From assembly GCA_942159475.1 (NCBI GenBank), contig OW804100.1:9626127-9690126 (forward strand): 64,000 nucleotides of DNA, written 5' to 3'. Positions 46,088 through 57,800 of this stretch are shown piece after piece. The first letter of the stretch is position 1; each line of letters starts with the position of its first letter. The notes beneath the pieces are model-generated. The model had not been told where the DNA came from. It saw only the letters and a list, made by a program, of their open reading frames with translations, and made no database searches. The DNA is from Sthenelais limicola (lineage: Eukaryota > Annelida > Polychaeta > Phyllodocida > Sigalionidae). A program made the position numbers and the translations under genes.

Positions 46088-46921
46088 AACGACACCCCTC
46101 CCGTGTCTGGAATAATTTACACACCTCTTTCTTCTTGTCCTGGCTTGTTGGTTTACCTTTGTGGCAGTCAGTGCCCTTCTTTTTCACTGGAGCTTTCCTG
46201 GAGAGAAGTACTGAGGAGGCTAGAGCACCCACAGGTGTTCCCCAGTGGAAATCATATTGTGCCTGCAATTCTCTGTATCATGTGTCGTAATCCAGAATGG
46301 AGGCCCACTCATAATGCTCCAGGTACTCAAAGAACAACACTGTGTAGGAGTGGTAATACTCCACATCTGTATGCGCAAGGTCCCCCGTCGCCAGAAGCTG
46401 ATGAAGCAGTCAGAGATTTGCAGCACCCCACTCAGCTAGGGTGATATAGGCTTGTTGCGTTTTGTCTGGCTTGATTGAGAAAACTCCCTCCTTGCCTTCC
46501 ACCAAGGCCATCCTCTCCTTGTGCTTGGCTGCTAGTCTGAGTGATACCTTTTCGGGAACAAAGCTCACTATCTTAAGAGCCTTTTTCGTCACTGCCCTCA
46601 GGGTGAGATTCATGCGGGGATCCAAGAGGAACATAGCCCCACCTGTGGCAGGTAGCTGGCGCACAGTCTTTTCACTCCCAGCTGCTCCTGCTGGTTTCTT
46701 GTCTTCCAGCAAGTCATCCAATTCCTCCTCCAGTTGCTGATCTTTTCTCCCAGATGTGCAGTCTTCTCAGCATCATTGATGTCATTGTCACCTGGAGGAG
46801 CAGGTACTACCTGGGCCGGTATGTGCGGATTTGACAACTTCCTGAGTCCATCTCTCAATGCGATGTTTTGCCCCAAGGTGAGGCCAAAGGTAGCCATATC
46901 TCCTTCTGTCAATTGGACCAA
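46029..46921 (-). pseudogene. Gag-like protein with CCCH zinc finger, frameshifted
   Basis: Opens MVQLTEGDMATFGLTLGQNI and, after a frameshift near 46,720, continues with FLLDPRMNLTLRAVTKKALK, FVPEKVSLRLAAKHK and ITLAEWGAANL. After another shift and a stop it reads FEYLEHYEWASILDYDT and QAQYDFHWGTPVGALAS. It finishes with a C-x8-C-x5-C-x3-H finger, CKLFQTREGCRYGDSCIYTH. The first parts have the AWGAANL-type segment and W-x-S-x-L-x-YD region typical of DIRS/Ngaro capsid-like proteins. CCCH fingers bind RNA in known proteins; here it presumably bound element RNA. Frameshifts and the fusion to a partial RT make it inactive. Confidence 0.75.
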
Positions 46922-46961
46922 GACGGGCTGGGTGTTACAATCGCTGGTTTACAATTTATGA

Positions 46962-47565
46962 ATACTGGCTGTCACTAGGTTTGTCTCTCGTGCCCAGTCG
47001 TCAAAGATGAAAGCCATTTTGCTCACACTGTGGTAGTACTGGATGTCTGACCGCTGCTGCTGCTGACCCTGGAGTGACGCTCCCTCCTAGGGTCGGGACA
47101 AGTGAGCGCCCCTGGTGGTGCCCATGTGGGCTAAATGGGTTTTATGTTCCACAAAAACTTCCTTTAATCCTCTCCCCTTGATATCATGTAGCCGACGTTT
47201 AATGACACTTAAATATCACATAGCCGACGTTTAATGACACTTATGTGACCAAACATCTGGCCTTTCCCCCTCTTCCCTCTCCCCCCTTCCCCTTCCTTGT
47301 TAAGCAATCCAGCGCCAAACTATATGCCAGGTAGCAGAGCTTTTCTTTCATATATTCTTAGGCCTGTGTCCATTGCCATGGTCAGCCAGCTGACTATAAC
47401 ACTTCAACATTGTGGTGCTTGCCCTGCTGGCAAACTTGTACTCCAAGGCGCCCATGGTAATGGATACTGGGCTTAAACATCTATCGGCCGACTATACGTA
47501 AAACACGTTGTGCACCTACTCTGTCCTAATGAAGCCTAGGCTTATATATAACATGATAAAGCTGG
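46962..47565. other. Non-coding DNA, possible 5' end of the DIRS-like element
   Basis: Upstream of the gag-like gene. Contains two tandem ~32-bp units (47,181-47,243) sharing TAGCCGACGTTTAATGACAC, and a pyrimidine-rich tract at 47,265-47,297. No gene. Confidence 0.5.
47181..47243. repeat. 32-bp tandem duplication
   Basis: Two adjacent units, starting ATATCATGTAGCCGACG and ATATCACATAGCCGACG, otherwise identical over the following 15 bases. They lie just upstream of the DIRS-like gag and may belong to its terminal or leader region. Confidence 0.85.
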
Positions 47566-47820
47566 AAGGAATCAGATGATAAAACTGGAAATACCAGTAT
47601 GCATGACCTACATATGGTCAGTTTATGGTGTAGGAAAAATAAGATTTCAATAAATATAGACAAGAGTAATATCTTGGAAATACTTCCAAATAAAAAGGAA
47701 GAGATAAAAGATAAATTTGTATTTACATTAGGGAAAGATATCATGAAGTATTGTGAGAATTATACATATCTGGGTCTTAAAATTGATAACCAACTGAAGT
47801 TTAAGGAACGGTAGTAAGCC
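47565..47820 (+). pseudogene. LINE reverse transcriptase fragment (C-terminal palm/thumb)
   Basis: The frame at 47,599-47,814 reads MHDLHMVSLWCRKNKISINI, DKSNILEI, then YCENYTYLGLKIDNQLKFKE. The L-x-x-W-C-x-x-N-x-x-x-x-N-x-x-K pattern plus YLGLKIDNQL is the segment after the FADD box in CR1/L2/Jockey-like RTs. The bases just upstream (AAGCTGGAAGG) may be the decayed active-site region. Only ~75 residues survive. Downstream, 48,840-49,310 has frames with similar base composition but no motif I can name, so a longer remnant is possible. Confidence 0.65.
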
Positions 47821-48055
47821 GGGGGTTGAGGAACGCTATAGGAAGCTCTAGTTTTAAACAATGGAAAATCAATAGATATTACCCTTTATCATATCTACTA
47901 TAATGATTTTATTAGATTAGGAGGGTGTGTGTGTGTCTTCTGTGTGTGTCTGATGGGTGTAAACACATTCCTCCTGTATTGATTTATCCTATAATGCATG
48001 CGCAAACCGTACAGTGTTAAAGGATCCATGTTCACTGCTCGATACCCTTCCTTAT

Positions 48056-48435
48056 GCCCGCCTCACACTGTACGCATCCGACTGGTCGTACAACTTACAA
48101 CTACAACTTACATCTCACACTATACGACTCGAATCGGGAGCACCCCCCTAAAAATAGGCCAAAAAAGTATTTTTTATGGATATCACCGTTACAACGCACG
48201 TTGTAACGGATAGCCCAACTCGTTTTTTCTCTGTTTTCTGAGTTGTAAGTCTTACGACTCGCTGAGTCCGAGTTGTAAGCATCACAACTGGCAGTCACAC
48301 TGTTACGACTTACGATTCGATTCAACATTTGAATCTTGAGTTTTGTCGTGAACAACAGCTCAAAAACGGACCTTACAACTGGAAAACTAGTTGTAAGGCT
48401 TAAAACTCGTCGGATGCGTACAGTGTGAGGGGGGC
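48056..48435. mobile_element. TIR element with AT target duplication and internal mini-repeats
   Basis: A 380-bp element with inverted ends containing CCTCACACTGTACGCATCCG. The left end starts GCCCGCC and the right end ends GGGGGGC. AT flanks both sides (48,054-48,055 and 48,436-48,437), a possible 2-bp duplication. Inside, the words ACTTACAACT/AGTTGTAAG and CTTACGACTCG recur on both strands at least six times, giving many small hairpins. No transposase. Two-base AT duplications are known for ISL2EU-type elements; assignment is tentative. Confidence 0.8.
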
Positions 48436-51400
48436 ATTACAATGATTTAATTTGCATAAGACGGAAGTCATACGTCTCAAAGTGAGATAACATAGTACGA
48501 ATAAAAAGGGGGCGGATATGTCATATGATTCATATGGATTGGATATATCATGTGAGTTAAATCGATATTTGAGCAAGTGGTAAGAAAATGAAGGTACCTC
48601 AACCAAGCACTGAAAGATTGAAAAAAATCACTTCTATATCAAATACCAATTTCATGAAATAAGTTACCGAAAGATGGCAGATCCTGTATGTTGAAAAGTG
48701 ATTTAAAATTATTTTGAACGCAAAGGAAAAATAAAACATTGAACAATAGTCATCTATGATATAAAAATAATTTGTTTTGTATCTCTCTATGATAGAAGTA
48801 TGGTACTTGAATCTCTAATAGTATATTAAAATCTTGGTGTTGGATAAAAAGGTTCTCAGAAAAATTGAACAAGAATATGACGATGTGAATAAGATGTATT
48901 ACTTATTATGATATAAAGATAAAGATATACGTTCTTTGGTGCGTAAAGCCATGTACAAGTGTAAAACGGATGTAATAAAAATTAAGATAGAATAATCGGA
49001 ATAAACACGTCATTGTGGCGTACGCATAAAATTTTATTGGGAATATAGAATTTTAATTGAAATATTGCAATAATGTCTCTGCTAATATAGATTGTAAGTT
49101 TGAGAGTTGTGACGGCATATAAAACAAAATTTGTCGGTAAACTTTATAAGAATTAATAGTGAACCAACTTAGAATTAACCAAGGGCAACCTGGAAGAACT
49201 GTGTTTTCACAGAAGCTAAATGGACAGTCACTTTCCCACGGAATTATGAAAGTAAATGTATAATCGGAAATAAAACTATTACAATACAACAATATAATAC
49301 TTTTCGAATGGGTGACCTAAAGCAGAACTGTACCCCACGCAAATGAGAAATAAAGAAAGCATAAGCCATAATTATTGGGTATTTCTTGGGTTTCCCCCGA
49401 AGATGCTCCTCTTATGAACCCTGATTTTACTCTCGAAAACAAAAGCTGACATCCTTCATCGTGGCTAGGAACTGAAACTTTTGTGCGTAGACGATTTCTG
49501 GTCGTGGTTTAACCGATTCCTATTACGGTTGTGTGAAGTCAATGTCAAAGAAATGTTCATAAATGTACCTGTTATTCAGGCGAATCTCCTACTCATCGTG
49601 GATGTAATGTCTCTAATGTGAAGCAAGGCATCTATCAGTTTATTACGATGCAGACTGCATGGCCACTGGACGTATTCTATAGATTAATTATCATCATTAC
49701 TTCTGTTGCTGCAGCTCGTCTGCACAGTCGTCACAATGTATGCATAATATACGTTCTGCGTTAATGTTTATATTAGTCTAGAAACTCCTCGCCAGAGCGT
49801 TATGTGCCAATTAAGAAGTGCCTCCCTAATAAAAAAAAGAAGTGCCTCCCTTCCCCGTTTAAAATAAACTTGTGAGAACATAAAAAACAAATTAATGGAT
49901 TTTAAGTTGACATAGAAGGTGCGCAGTCAGAGAAAGAACTAGACGAACTTGTTAAAGGCCAAATTAGCTGCTATGGGCCTTCTTCTGACAATCAATGTGC
50001 GTCTCTCAATGGGCAATACAGGTGTGTAATACAGCCGCGTTTCCCAGATTAATATCATTCTTTCATGTAATTGATTCCCTGTGAAGAAGAATAAAAAATG
50101 TTGTTATAAGATAGCACAAATAGGTCCACCGAGAATAGGATCACGGACACGTACACGGACTTCAATATCCCTAGATGTAATACCAATTACCGCTCTGTGC
50201 ACAACAATTCTGAATCATAAACTTATACCGACTTCAGGATTATTTAAGGGTGGAAGGGCGGGGGGGGGGGGGGGGGGGGTGCATAATATGTAATCCCAAC
50301 ACGTGCTACAGACTCTTATTTTCTCAGGTACAATGGATAAATTGCGAATGGTCACATGTGGCCTTGAAACATTGTTGTCAGTCATTTTGTAATAACTTAT
50401 ACATTTCTATAAATTGTATGGGGCACCCGTGGAAGATAAAATATGCATTGTTCTTTAAGTGGACTACATACATTTGCCCACTTAGTCGTTAACATTATCA
50501 ACTAAATTGGGTTGGGTTGTTAAAACCGCGTCCGTCATTACGAATATACTTCAAATCCCAAGCATTTTCTATTCATATAAGATGCGGGCCCATCTAAAAT
50601 TGATGTTTGTTTCAATACTCTTAATTCGAAGAAAGATGTTATGTTTCTACCGACAATTACTGGCGAGGCTTCGGTGCATTTATGGAGAAGGACAATTAGT
50701 CTCCAGATCAAAACGGCTACCTCAAGTGCCCATTTCACAGAGGGAATAATTGAGTTAATGATTGACACTTTTTCAGTATGGAAAGACCGACTGGCTCGGA
50801 TATTGGTGTAATACTTTTTACAAAAACCACAGCATCTGGTCTCGTGCAGTTAGAATGCAGATTCGCCAGGATAATTGTATTTCCTGCTCGGGGAACAGAT
50901 TTCATTAAACCACAGAAATAATATAATCACGTGAAATATGAAAATGAAAACCCAGCTTCTCGAGGTAATTTATTTAGGGATATAATTTTGACGTGGCCCC
51001 CAAATGACGGCCTCAGTCAGGCGAGATAAAATGAAGGAGACACTCAGAGGAAAAAATATTATATAAAAAAATATTATATCAAATAACTAGTGGAATGACT
51101 CCTCTGGTTTTAGAGGTGTTCTGGCAGGGAGTATTTTACGCCAGACAGTTATACACTTCAAATACATGTATGATAAACACTTGCATAATGTCTACCCACG
51201 TTTTACAAACACCCGTGCATATATAACGTTAGTTATTCAGTGTTTGTATGAGTCAGCAACGATTTGAATGGATATAGTAGAGATCAATCTAATCATGAGT
51301 TATAGTTTACAAAGAAGACTAGTGTAACATGTCAAGCTAGGTATGTGCCACAGTGCCACAAGAAGGATCAAACGGGCGTAGCATGATATATGAACCCAGT

Positions 51401-54400
51401 TGAGAACTATTTTTAGTAAATAAATTAGACCCTGAAATGAAATACCATAAAACATGTCATATAGTTAGACAGAGGTAAATGGAGCAACGGTGCCTTCTTT
51501 CAACCTACGAAACCCCAAATAGTTATCCGACCAAACTTTCTTCTAAACATTTAAGAACGGTAGTATACTTCAGGAGAGGGAATTGTTTTAGCCACTTTTC
51601 AAAAGTACAAAAACATCAGAGAAGCTTGTTGAGGCTGTGTGGACATGAGCAAGAGTAAGTAGTATTGGCCGCATAAATATCAGCAGATCTGTGTTGCTAT
51701 AGGTAAAAAAAGCAACCATCTGAAAGCGCTGGACTTTTTATAAGCTGACAGGGCGATGTACAGAAGGAACTGTGTGTTAACGTTATGTCGACCACCTCGG
51801 TAGACCCATCCGAGATGAGGGTGTCAATATGCATAGGGAAATTATAAATCGACTCAAGGTTGAGACTCCAATTATTCCCGCAGGTGTATTGTTTGCATCG
51901 AGGAAAACACTCCTGTGTGGAAGGGGTGGGGGAGCTTTTGATAGGCAATCGCTATTTAGAAATAGGAAAATGAAATTGTTTCTTGTATTTTAATTTAGTA
52001 TCAGACAATAGATCTATTGAAAATAGTCTATTCTGCTACTCCTAGGAAGTATTGTGTAGAGTTGCGAAATGGTAAAAGATTTCTTGTAAAGTGTGGACAA
52101 GTGTCTGTCAAAAATAATGTTTATAGTAACTTTTACTATTGTAATGGTCAGCAGCGAAGGCAATTCACCTCATCGCCATAGACAATAAACATTACGACTG
52201 TTCATGAAGAGTTAAGTATCCCCTTTGCTGAATGTATGCAGTGTATTATATATTCAGTTATGTATACCATAGACCCGGAGAGCATCTCCCCAGGTATGCA
52301 ATATACCGGTATATGAGCAATTCCACCAATTAATTGGAAAAAAAACGTCGAAAATACGTTCTATAGGCACATGACGACCATTTGGAGGAATTGCCCTTAT
52401 ATATGTATAATTTCTGATATATGTAACAAATGTAAAGGTGGAATATATTGTTAAATTGGAATATTATTGATAAATTCTCATAAAAAACCGATGTGTGTAC
52501 CTGATTTTCTGTAAATAACGAAATAAAGATGTTTATAAATGCCTCAATGGATGTTGTAAAAGCTCCTATGACATCTTATAAGTACGCTTTTGAATTTGAG
52601 GCAGTCTCAGGGGTCAACATGAATCGGTTACGGTTATGCTAAATCGGGTCGAAATCCTACGTTTTGGCGATGCATACTACATATTTGCATGCCGGGATTA
52701 TATTCATATTAGTGTGAACCCCTGTCATCAAATGCTAACCCCAACAAAACCGGTGTGAAATTGCATTGTAATTGATTTTATTGTAAAAACCATGCATTGT
52801 AAACTTAAAGCCCATTCAGGCACTACTCACAGCACTGCCGCAAAGAAACAGATGGTTGCGAGTTCAGCTTTTGAATGATTGCCTAATGAGTAGGCCGCAT
52901 TTCAGGGACAAATGAAGCGTTTCCTCGTAAAAATGTTTTGGATTGACGAAGCGACAGTTGCGCCACATTGCTGGTGGCCACCCCTTGCCTGCGTGACCAG
53001 CATCTATTTATCCATCATGGGCAGGTAATGAGTGGCGAGTGAGAGCAGGGGCACGGCGTGACCGATGTGATAGCCCCGCCTGTGATGGGTACAGCGAGCT
53101 GGTGCTGGTGGACAGTACACACAGTAGCAAGATGTTTGTGCTGAACACGAGACCAGCCTCCACACGCACTTATTCTACATCTGAGAGCCATTTTTCTATA
53201 ATAAATGCACTCATGCAGCCGAAAAATAGAATCATGTGGTTGGCATGGGTTATGGGTGTGGAGAACTGGTAGTCGACCTTTAAGTTCTAGGCAAGAGGAG
53301 CATTGTGTTAATCGTTGGGAGAGATATAAAGAATACACAGAGAGACCCGCAGAGAGAGGGGAGGATGTGTTTCAGTAATATAGATATGTATTGAACGTGC
53401 GCCTCCAGAGAACCTAATGGTTATATCTTCTGAGGTGCTCTTCCCCCAGCCTCTCCGAGTTACTCCCAACTGCTCGGTGCTGGAGCACTAGGGGGCAGCA
53501 GTAGTAGTGAGCGTAGCAGCAGCAGTGGAGGGGGATGTACCGTCAGTGATCAGGCCACAACTCCTCCCTCAGCATCCTAGTCAACGCTGCGCCCCTCCCC
53601 ATCAGTTGGAGAAACACCTCCACAGTCTCTAGGAGCATGGCAACACCACTCTGAGGAGGCAACCACACACATAGCCAGGCTCTCCTCCAGGGAATGAGTA
53701 TTCCTAATACTAAGAACACAAGCAGGCATAATACGACAGGAGCACGTTTCTTTACCCCCTCAACGGTCAAGTCATCGTTGTGGGCCATTCACCAGTGGCG
53801 AGCGATAGACTCGCTGTATCACACCAACGAGAATCATTTCATCTTATGTCTTCGTGTATGACAGTTTATGGGTATTGTCTAGGAAGCTGGAGGTTAAGTG
53901 TAAGTTCAAGAGAAGGGGATAAGACTGAAGGTGTGTGTGAGAGGCGACACATCAGTCTCTGGAGAAGGCAGGATCTATAGCGTTTGTAAAGCTATCATCT
54001 ACCTGGAGGCCACTCCACGGTCCTTCCTGGATGAGTCTGTAGAGGAGTGAAGCTATAGGAGGAGGACAAGGTCTTTATAGAGGCCCAAATTCTGGAACTA
54101 CCTTTGTGTATCTAGTGTAGGATAGTGTGCACAGTTCTGCTCGATTTATTTGTGAGACTTAATTTGTGTTCTCGTATCATACTCTCAAAAATCGGCTCCT
54201 ACTTGCACTACTACTTCACATCTTGTGATATCAGTCGGTTCTATTATCAATTATCACATGCTGGATGTGCGTTCGCTCGTGACGTCTTATTGGAAAAGAT
54301 CTTGGGTTCTGAGTGTGCTCTATGAGTTTCTCATTTAAATCTCAATGCTTTCAACGCCCAGGCTTTTTGTGCTAACAAGCGAGGAACGACCGAGGAAAAA

Positions 54401-54502
54401 CTATTAAAAGCCAATTTGATTTCACCCTTCACTGGAGATCTGAAGTAGCTGAAAAAATTCAAGTACCAACTTTATTGAGCGCTTCGTCAATTATTAAGCA
54501 GT
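48436..54502. other. Non-coding DNA, few repeats
   Basis: About 6 kb without a recognisable gene. Contains a G20 homopolymer at 50,260-50,279 and a small imperfect foldback at about 52,308-52,402 (GCAATTCCACCAA against its complement). A Ser/Gly-rich but ATG-less frame lies at about 53,430-53,579. The near-absence of transposons between 48.5 and 64 kb contrasts with the left part and could reflect regulatory DNA around the exon that follows. Confidence 0.5.
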
Positions 54503-54829
54503 ATGAGTTTGGTGTTTTGGAGATCAGTTAATGGGTACATGTACCCAAGCAACCTAGGAGCCCCTAATGGAGCTGGAACTACTACTGCCTACTACCCCTA
54601 CCTCTCGGCAGCAGCTCATGGAGCAGGCCACCATGCTGCCCCGGCTGGCCCAGCTACTGCTCCGGCAGGTGCTTGTCAAGCATTGGCCCCTCTCTCCGGG
54701 GCTGGGCCCACTACTATCCCTTCAGCTCTAGCTCTTGCTGCGGCTGCAGCCGGGACCCCTACGGCTGCAGCGACCCCAGCCCATAAATGGATGATGCCAG
54801 GATATATGAGCTCTCAACAAATGTATATG
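54503..54829 (+). CDS. Candidate first coding exon, Ala-rich transcription-factor-like protein
   Basis: An open frame of 109 codons from ATG 54,503, closed by a consensus splice donor, ATG|GTAAGT at 54,830, after a complete codon (phase 0). Read as an unspliced ORF it would end two codons later. An in-frame TGA lies nine codons upstream of the ATG, and a second possible start is 54,539 (MYPSNLG). The composition is Ala/Pro/Gly/Thr-rich and disordered: GTTTAYYPYLSAAAHGAGHH, then Ala runs, then a conserved-looking aromatic end, HKWMMPGYMSSQQMYM. Such N-terminal exons, with a tryptophan motif just before an intron, are common in homeobox proteins including Hox/ParaHox, but no canonical YPWM and no homeodomain is visible. 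The next exon should lie to the right, and I could not find it. Function is not claimed. Confidence 0.5.
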
Positions 54830-54839
54830 GTAAGTTAAT

Positions 54840-57800
54840 ATGCTCAGTATGCTTTAATTCTTCAACCATTTTCCATTCAAATAAATTACCAACATCCATA
54901 CAGAGCCCACACATGTCTTTTATGATGAATATGATACCTATTCTAACCTGAAACCTGAAAAAGGGATATTTTTAGGACCAGGATTTGTTAGAGATCCGGG
55001 GCTGGGGGATAAGTTATACTTATGAACATATCGTTGGCCTCTCCCCTTTCTTCTTCTTACCTTTAGTTGCAAAAGCCTGTTTAGTGTCAGTCTGAGAGCA
55101 CTCTCGGCGCTCGCCCACTAAGAACTGCTTCCGATGCAGCCATTTTATCACCGTAGGGACTCTCTAGAGGGACGTGGGCATTTTCTGCCCAGGCACAAGT
55201 CATGGAAGTGACAAAAAAACCGCGATCAAGCATATCTCATGACCACTGATACATAGCCTGACTTCATTTAATAGAATTAATAGCGCGATTGAGGGAGGGT
55301 TGTTTTCAGGGGCAATCAATGAAGTGTCGGAGGAATTGCAACCTCTAGGTAGCTCTAGGTGGTCATTGAATGGTGTGAAATGCTTTCAGGCTGTGCTGTG
55401 TGTCGTATGAATGATGTCGTGCACTACACTCGCGCCTAACTGATGTTAGCTGACATGCCCACATGGTACGCATCATGTCCCCTTCAGTGGGGGGAGTAGG
55501 GAGGAGGAGGCGAGCTGAGGCAACTGCTCGAAGGCTACAGCGACGTTCCCTCTCTCTCCTCTCATTGAGCGACTCCCAGAAGTTTTCAGCCCAGTAAAGA
55601 GGTGCTCACAGTGGCCCCGGAACGCTATGTCTTTGTCACCCCAGAATATCAACATCGACCGGGCTGTGTGAGAGAGGTCTTGGGAGAGTTTGGTAAAGTC
55701 TATATGGACTGAAGATCGAATTTCTTTGTTCAAAGGGGCTTGTGATGTTTTCCCTGCTAATTTTTAGTTAAAAGCAGATCACGATTTGGGGCAACTTCCA
55801 TCAATAGCTAAGTCCCTTTGGAGCCTTTCCTTTTAACCAAGTAAATTCTGAGTAATGGGGAAACCGATTTTGCCTTGCCAGAGTCACCGCCAGTCAGCTA
55901 GAGGGACTCATGCTATTTGATATAATACAGGGGTAAGCATGTAATATGATGATGGGCTTACACAACTGCCATATGTTGATCAGCCTAGAGGGGCTGCCTA
56001 GCTACTGTATTATCTGCCCTCTGTTGGGGTTTCTATTATGCCAGCTCTCTGTCTCGTAATTCATGAGTCTCTCTACCCAGACTGATTCTAATACAACATT
56101 ATTATGGCAACGGACAGTTTGATCAATGTATACGAGCTCAGAGTAATAGAGACCCAAGCTAGGATACATTGAGTCAGCAAGACCTCCGGCAAGACCACTT
56201 TCGTACAATTACAGAAAACAGTCCCGCCGTTTGGCTATGATCGAGGACATATGACTAGAACAACTCGTGCACTCTTCTGCCCCCAATATACAAGATCACA
56301 GGTAGCGTGGTCTCTCATGTATACATTAAGGTGGAAAGCATGGTGTAAATCTCTCCCCCCTTAAAATACTTCATCTCACTTGTGCATCTCGCATACACAG
56401 CCCCACGTGCTTATGGTTAATGTTGTGGTTTAATGACAGGTAAGTGCCACGAGGAGACCATAATTCAGTCATTTATTTGGCTCCATCAGTGTTTGTTTAT
56501 GTCTCGTGGTGTTGTGAACTTGATCCTGCACCCATCTTCACAGAATCCAGAAGCTGAGATGTATGGCATGGTGTGGTACACCTCTTACTCTAAGGGTAAC
56601 ACTTCGAATAGCCTCTAACCTTGAGTGAAAACCCTTCTTATTGATGATACGTATACATGTATTCATCCAACCCACCGATACCAGATGTTATCCCCATGAT
56701 AAAAAGGAATATATCAAGTCCATATCCTGTAGGATCACATTTCTGTGTATGTCAAAGATATAAGATTTTTTAAACTCTGTTTTTTAAAAAAAATTCTTAT
56801 GCAAGCTATATCAGTGGCAACCCTTTCTTGACCGACTAGCATTCAGCTATCGATCTCAGCATTAGAGCAGACTCCTTAGGGAGGTTCCTTCTTCTATTGC
56901 ATATATTTCAGGTTTAGGCTTGTCTCTATTATCAATTGATTTATTTGGGGTGGGTGTGCGGACTGTTCTGAAATCGATTTCATTGGTTTCGCTGCTTTCT
57001 CATTGCCTGTTAATCTAAGAGAATTTTCAGAGAAAGTATTTTCAGCCAGTTTTGATCTATGGATTGGTGGCGTGGATCATATGATGCGTTTGAATGTTTA
57101 CTTAGTAAACAGGATTTCCTCTGAGTGCTAACAACCATGTAGCCGGAGAGGTGAACTTTATGATGTGATCGGTAGTTATAGTTGGCGAGGTTTAAGGCAG
57201 GATCTGTATGAAGGAAATGTTGATGAATTTCATCGGATTACTCGAACATTATGTAAGCGTTCTCTCCAGCCAGGAAGTGAAGGTATATATTCTTCCTTTG
57301 GTCCTAGAATTACTTGGGAAGTAATTAATGACCCCCTACTATGCGGTGGTCAGTGGAGGTTCTAGGAGTAATCCTAGATAGCCAATGGTCTTGCTGGGGT
57401 TCCTAGCAAAACATTCCGATTAGTGCTTATGTCCAGGCCTGGGGTCTGTGAAGATAATCATTATTCAAGATCATCTCCGCCTTCCTCCAATACCAGATAA
57501 ACTCATTGGCTCAATTTATTTATAGACGAGGCTCACAATATACGGAGCTTTTTAATCCCTAGAATGATAGATACTATTTTATTGGTGGCAATGCACCAAT
57601 CTCTAAGAGGGGTAGTTGAATATACTCTACTAATAATGCAAATGTATATTCCTACGTAGCTTGGAATAAATAACTAATGGTGAGAAGACACACTCAAATC
57701 CGCGTATAATGAGTACGGGAGATATATGCCTGAGGCTCTCTAATATCAGCCACTATTTATGATTATAAAGATATGCAATGTCCAAATATTTGTTCAGAAA

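Larger units (their letters stand above)
44050..46961 (-). mobile_element. DIRS/Ngaro-like tyrosine-recombinase retrotransposon, broken
   Basis: Minus-strand order: gag-like protein with CCCH zinc finger, RT, RNase H, tyrosine recombinase. That combination defines the DIRS order, which integrates with a tyrosine recombinase instead of an integrase. No methyltransferase domain lies between RNase H and recombinase, which favours an Ngaro-like arrangement over classic DIRS1. Multiple frameshifts and a deletion of the N-terminal RT half make it dead. Terminal repeats were not established. A loosely matching inverted pair, CCTAAGGGAGGGCGTCA at 44,057 and its diverged complement near 47,077-47,095, may mark related termini. 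Confidence 0.85.

Noticed and set aside
44057..47095. Inverted terminal repeats for the DIRS-like element (CCTAAGGGAGGGCGTCA and a diverged complement)
   Set aside because: The match is short and imperfect and one copy overlaps the recombinase stop; not enough to define termini.
53430..53579. Ser/Gly-rich frame after a pyrimidine tract and CAG, resembling an acceptor-started exon
   Set aside because: Only ~50 codons, low complexity, stop at the end and no donor seen; kept only as a weak note.
57165..57365. 66-codon frame starting MIGSYSWRGLRQDLYEG
   Set aside because: It reads plausibly protein-like but matches no family I know and has no convincing splice sites; too weak to annotate.
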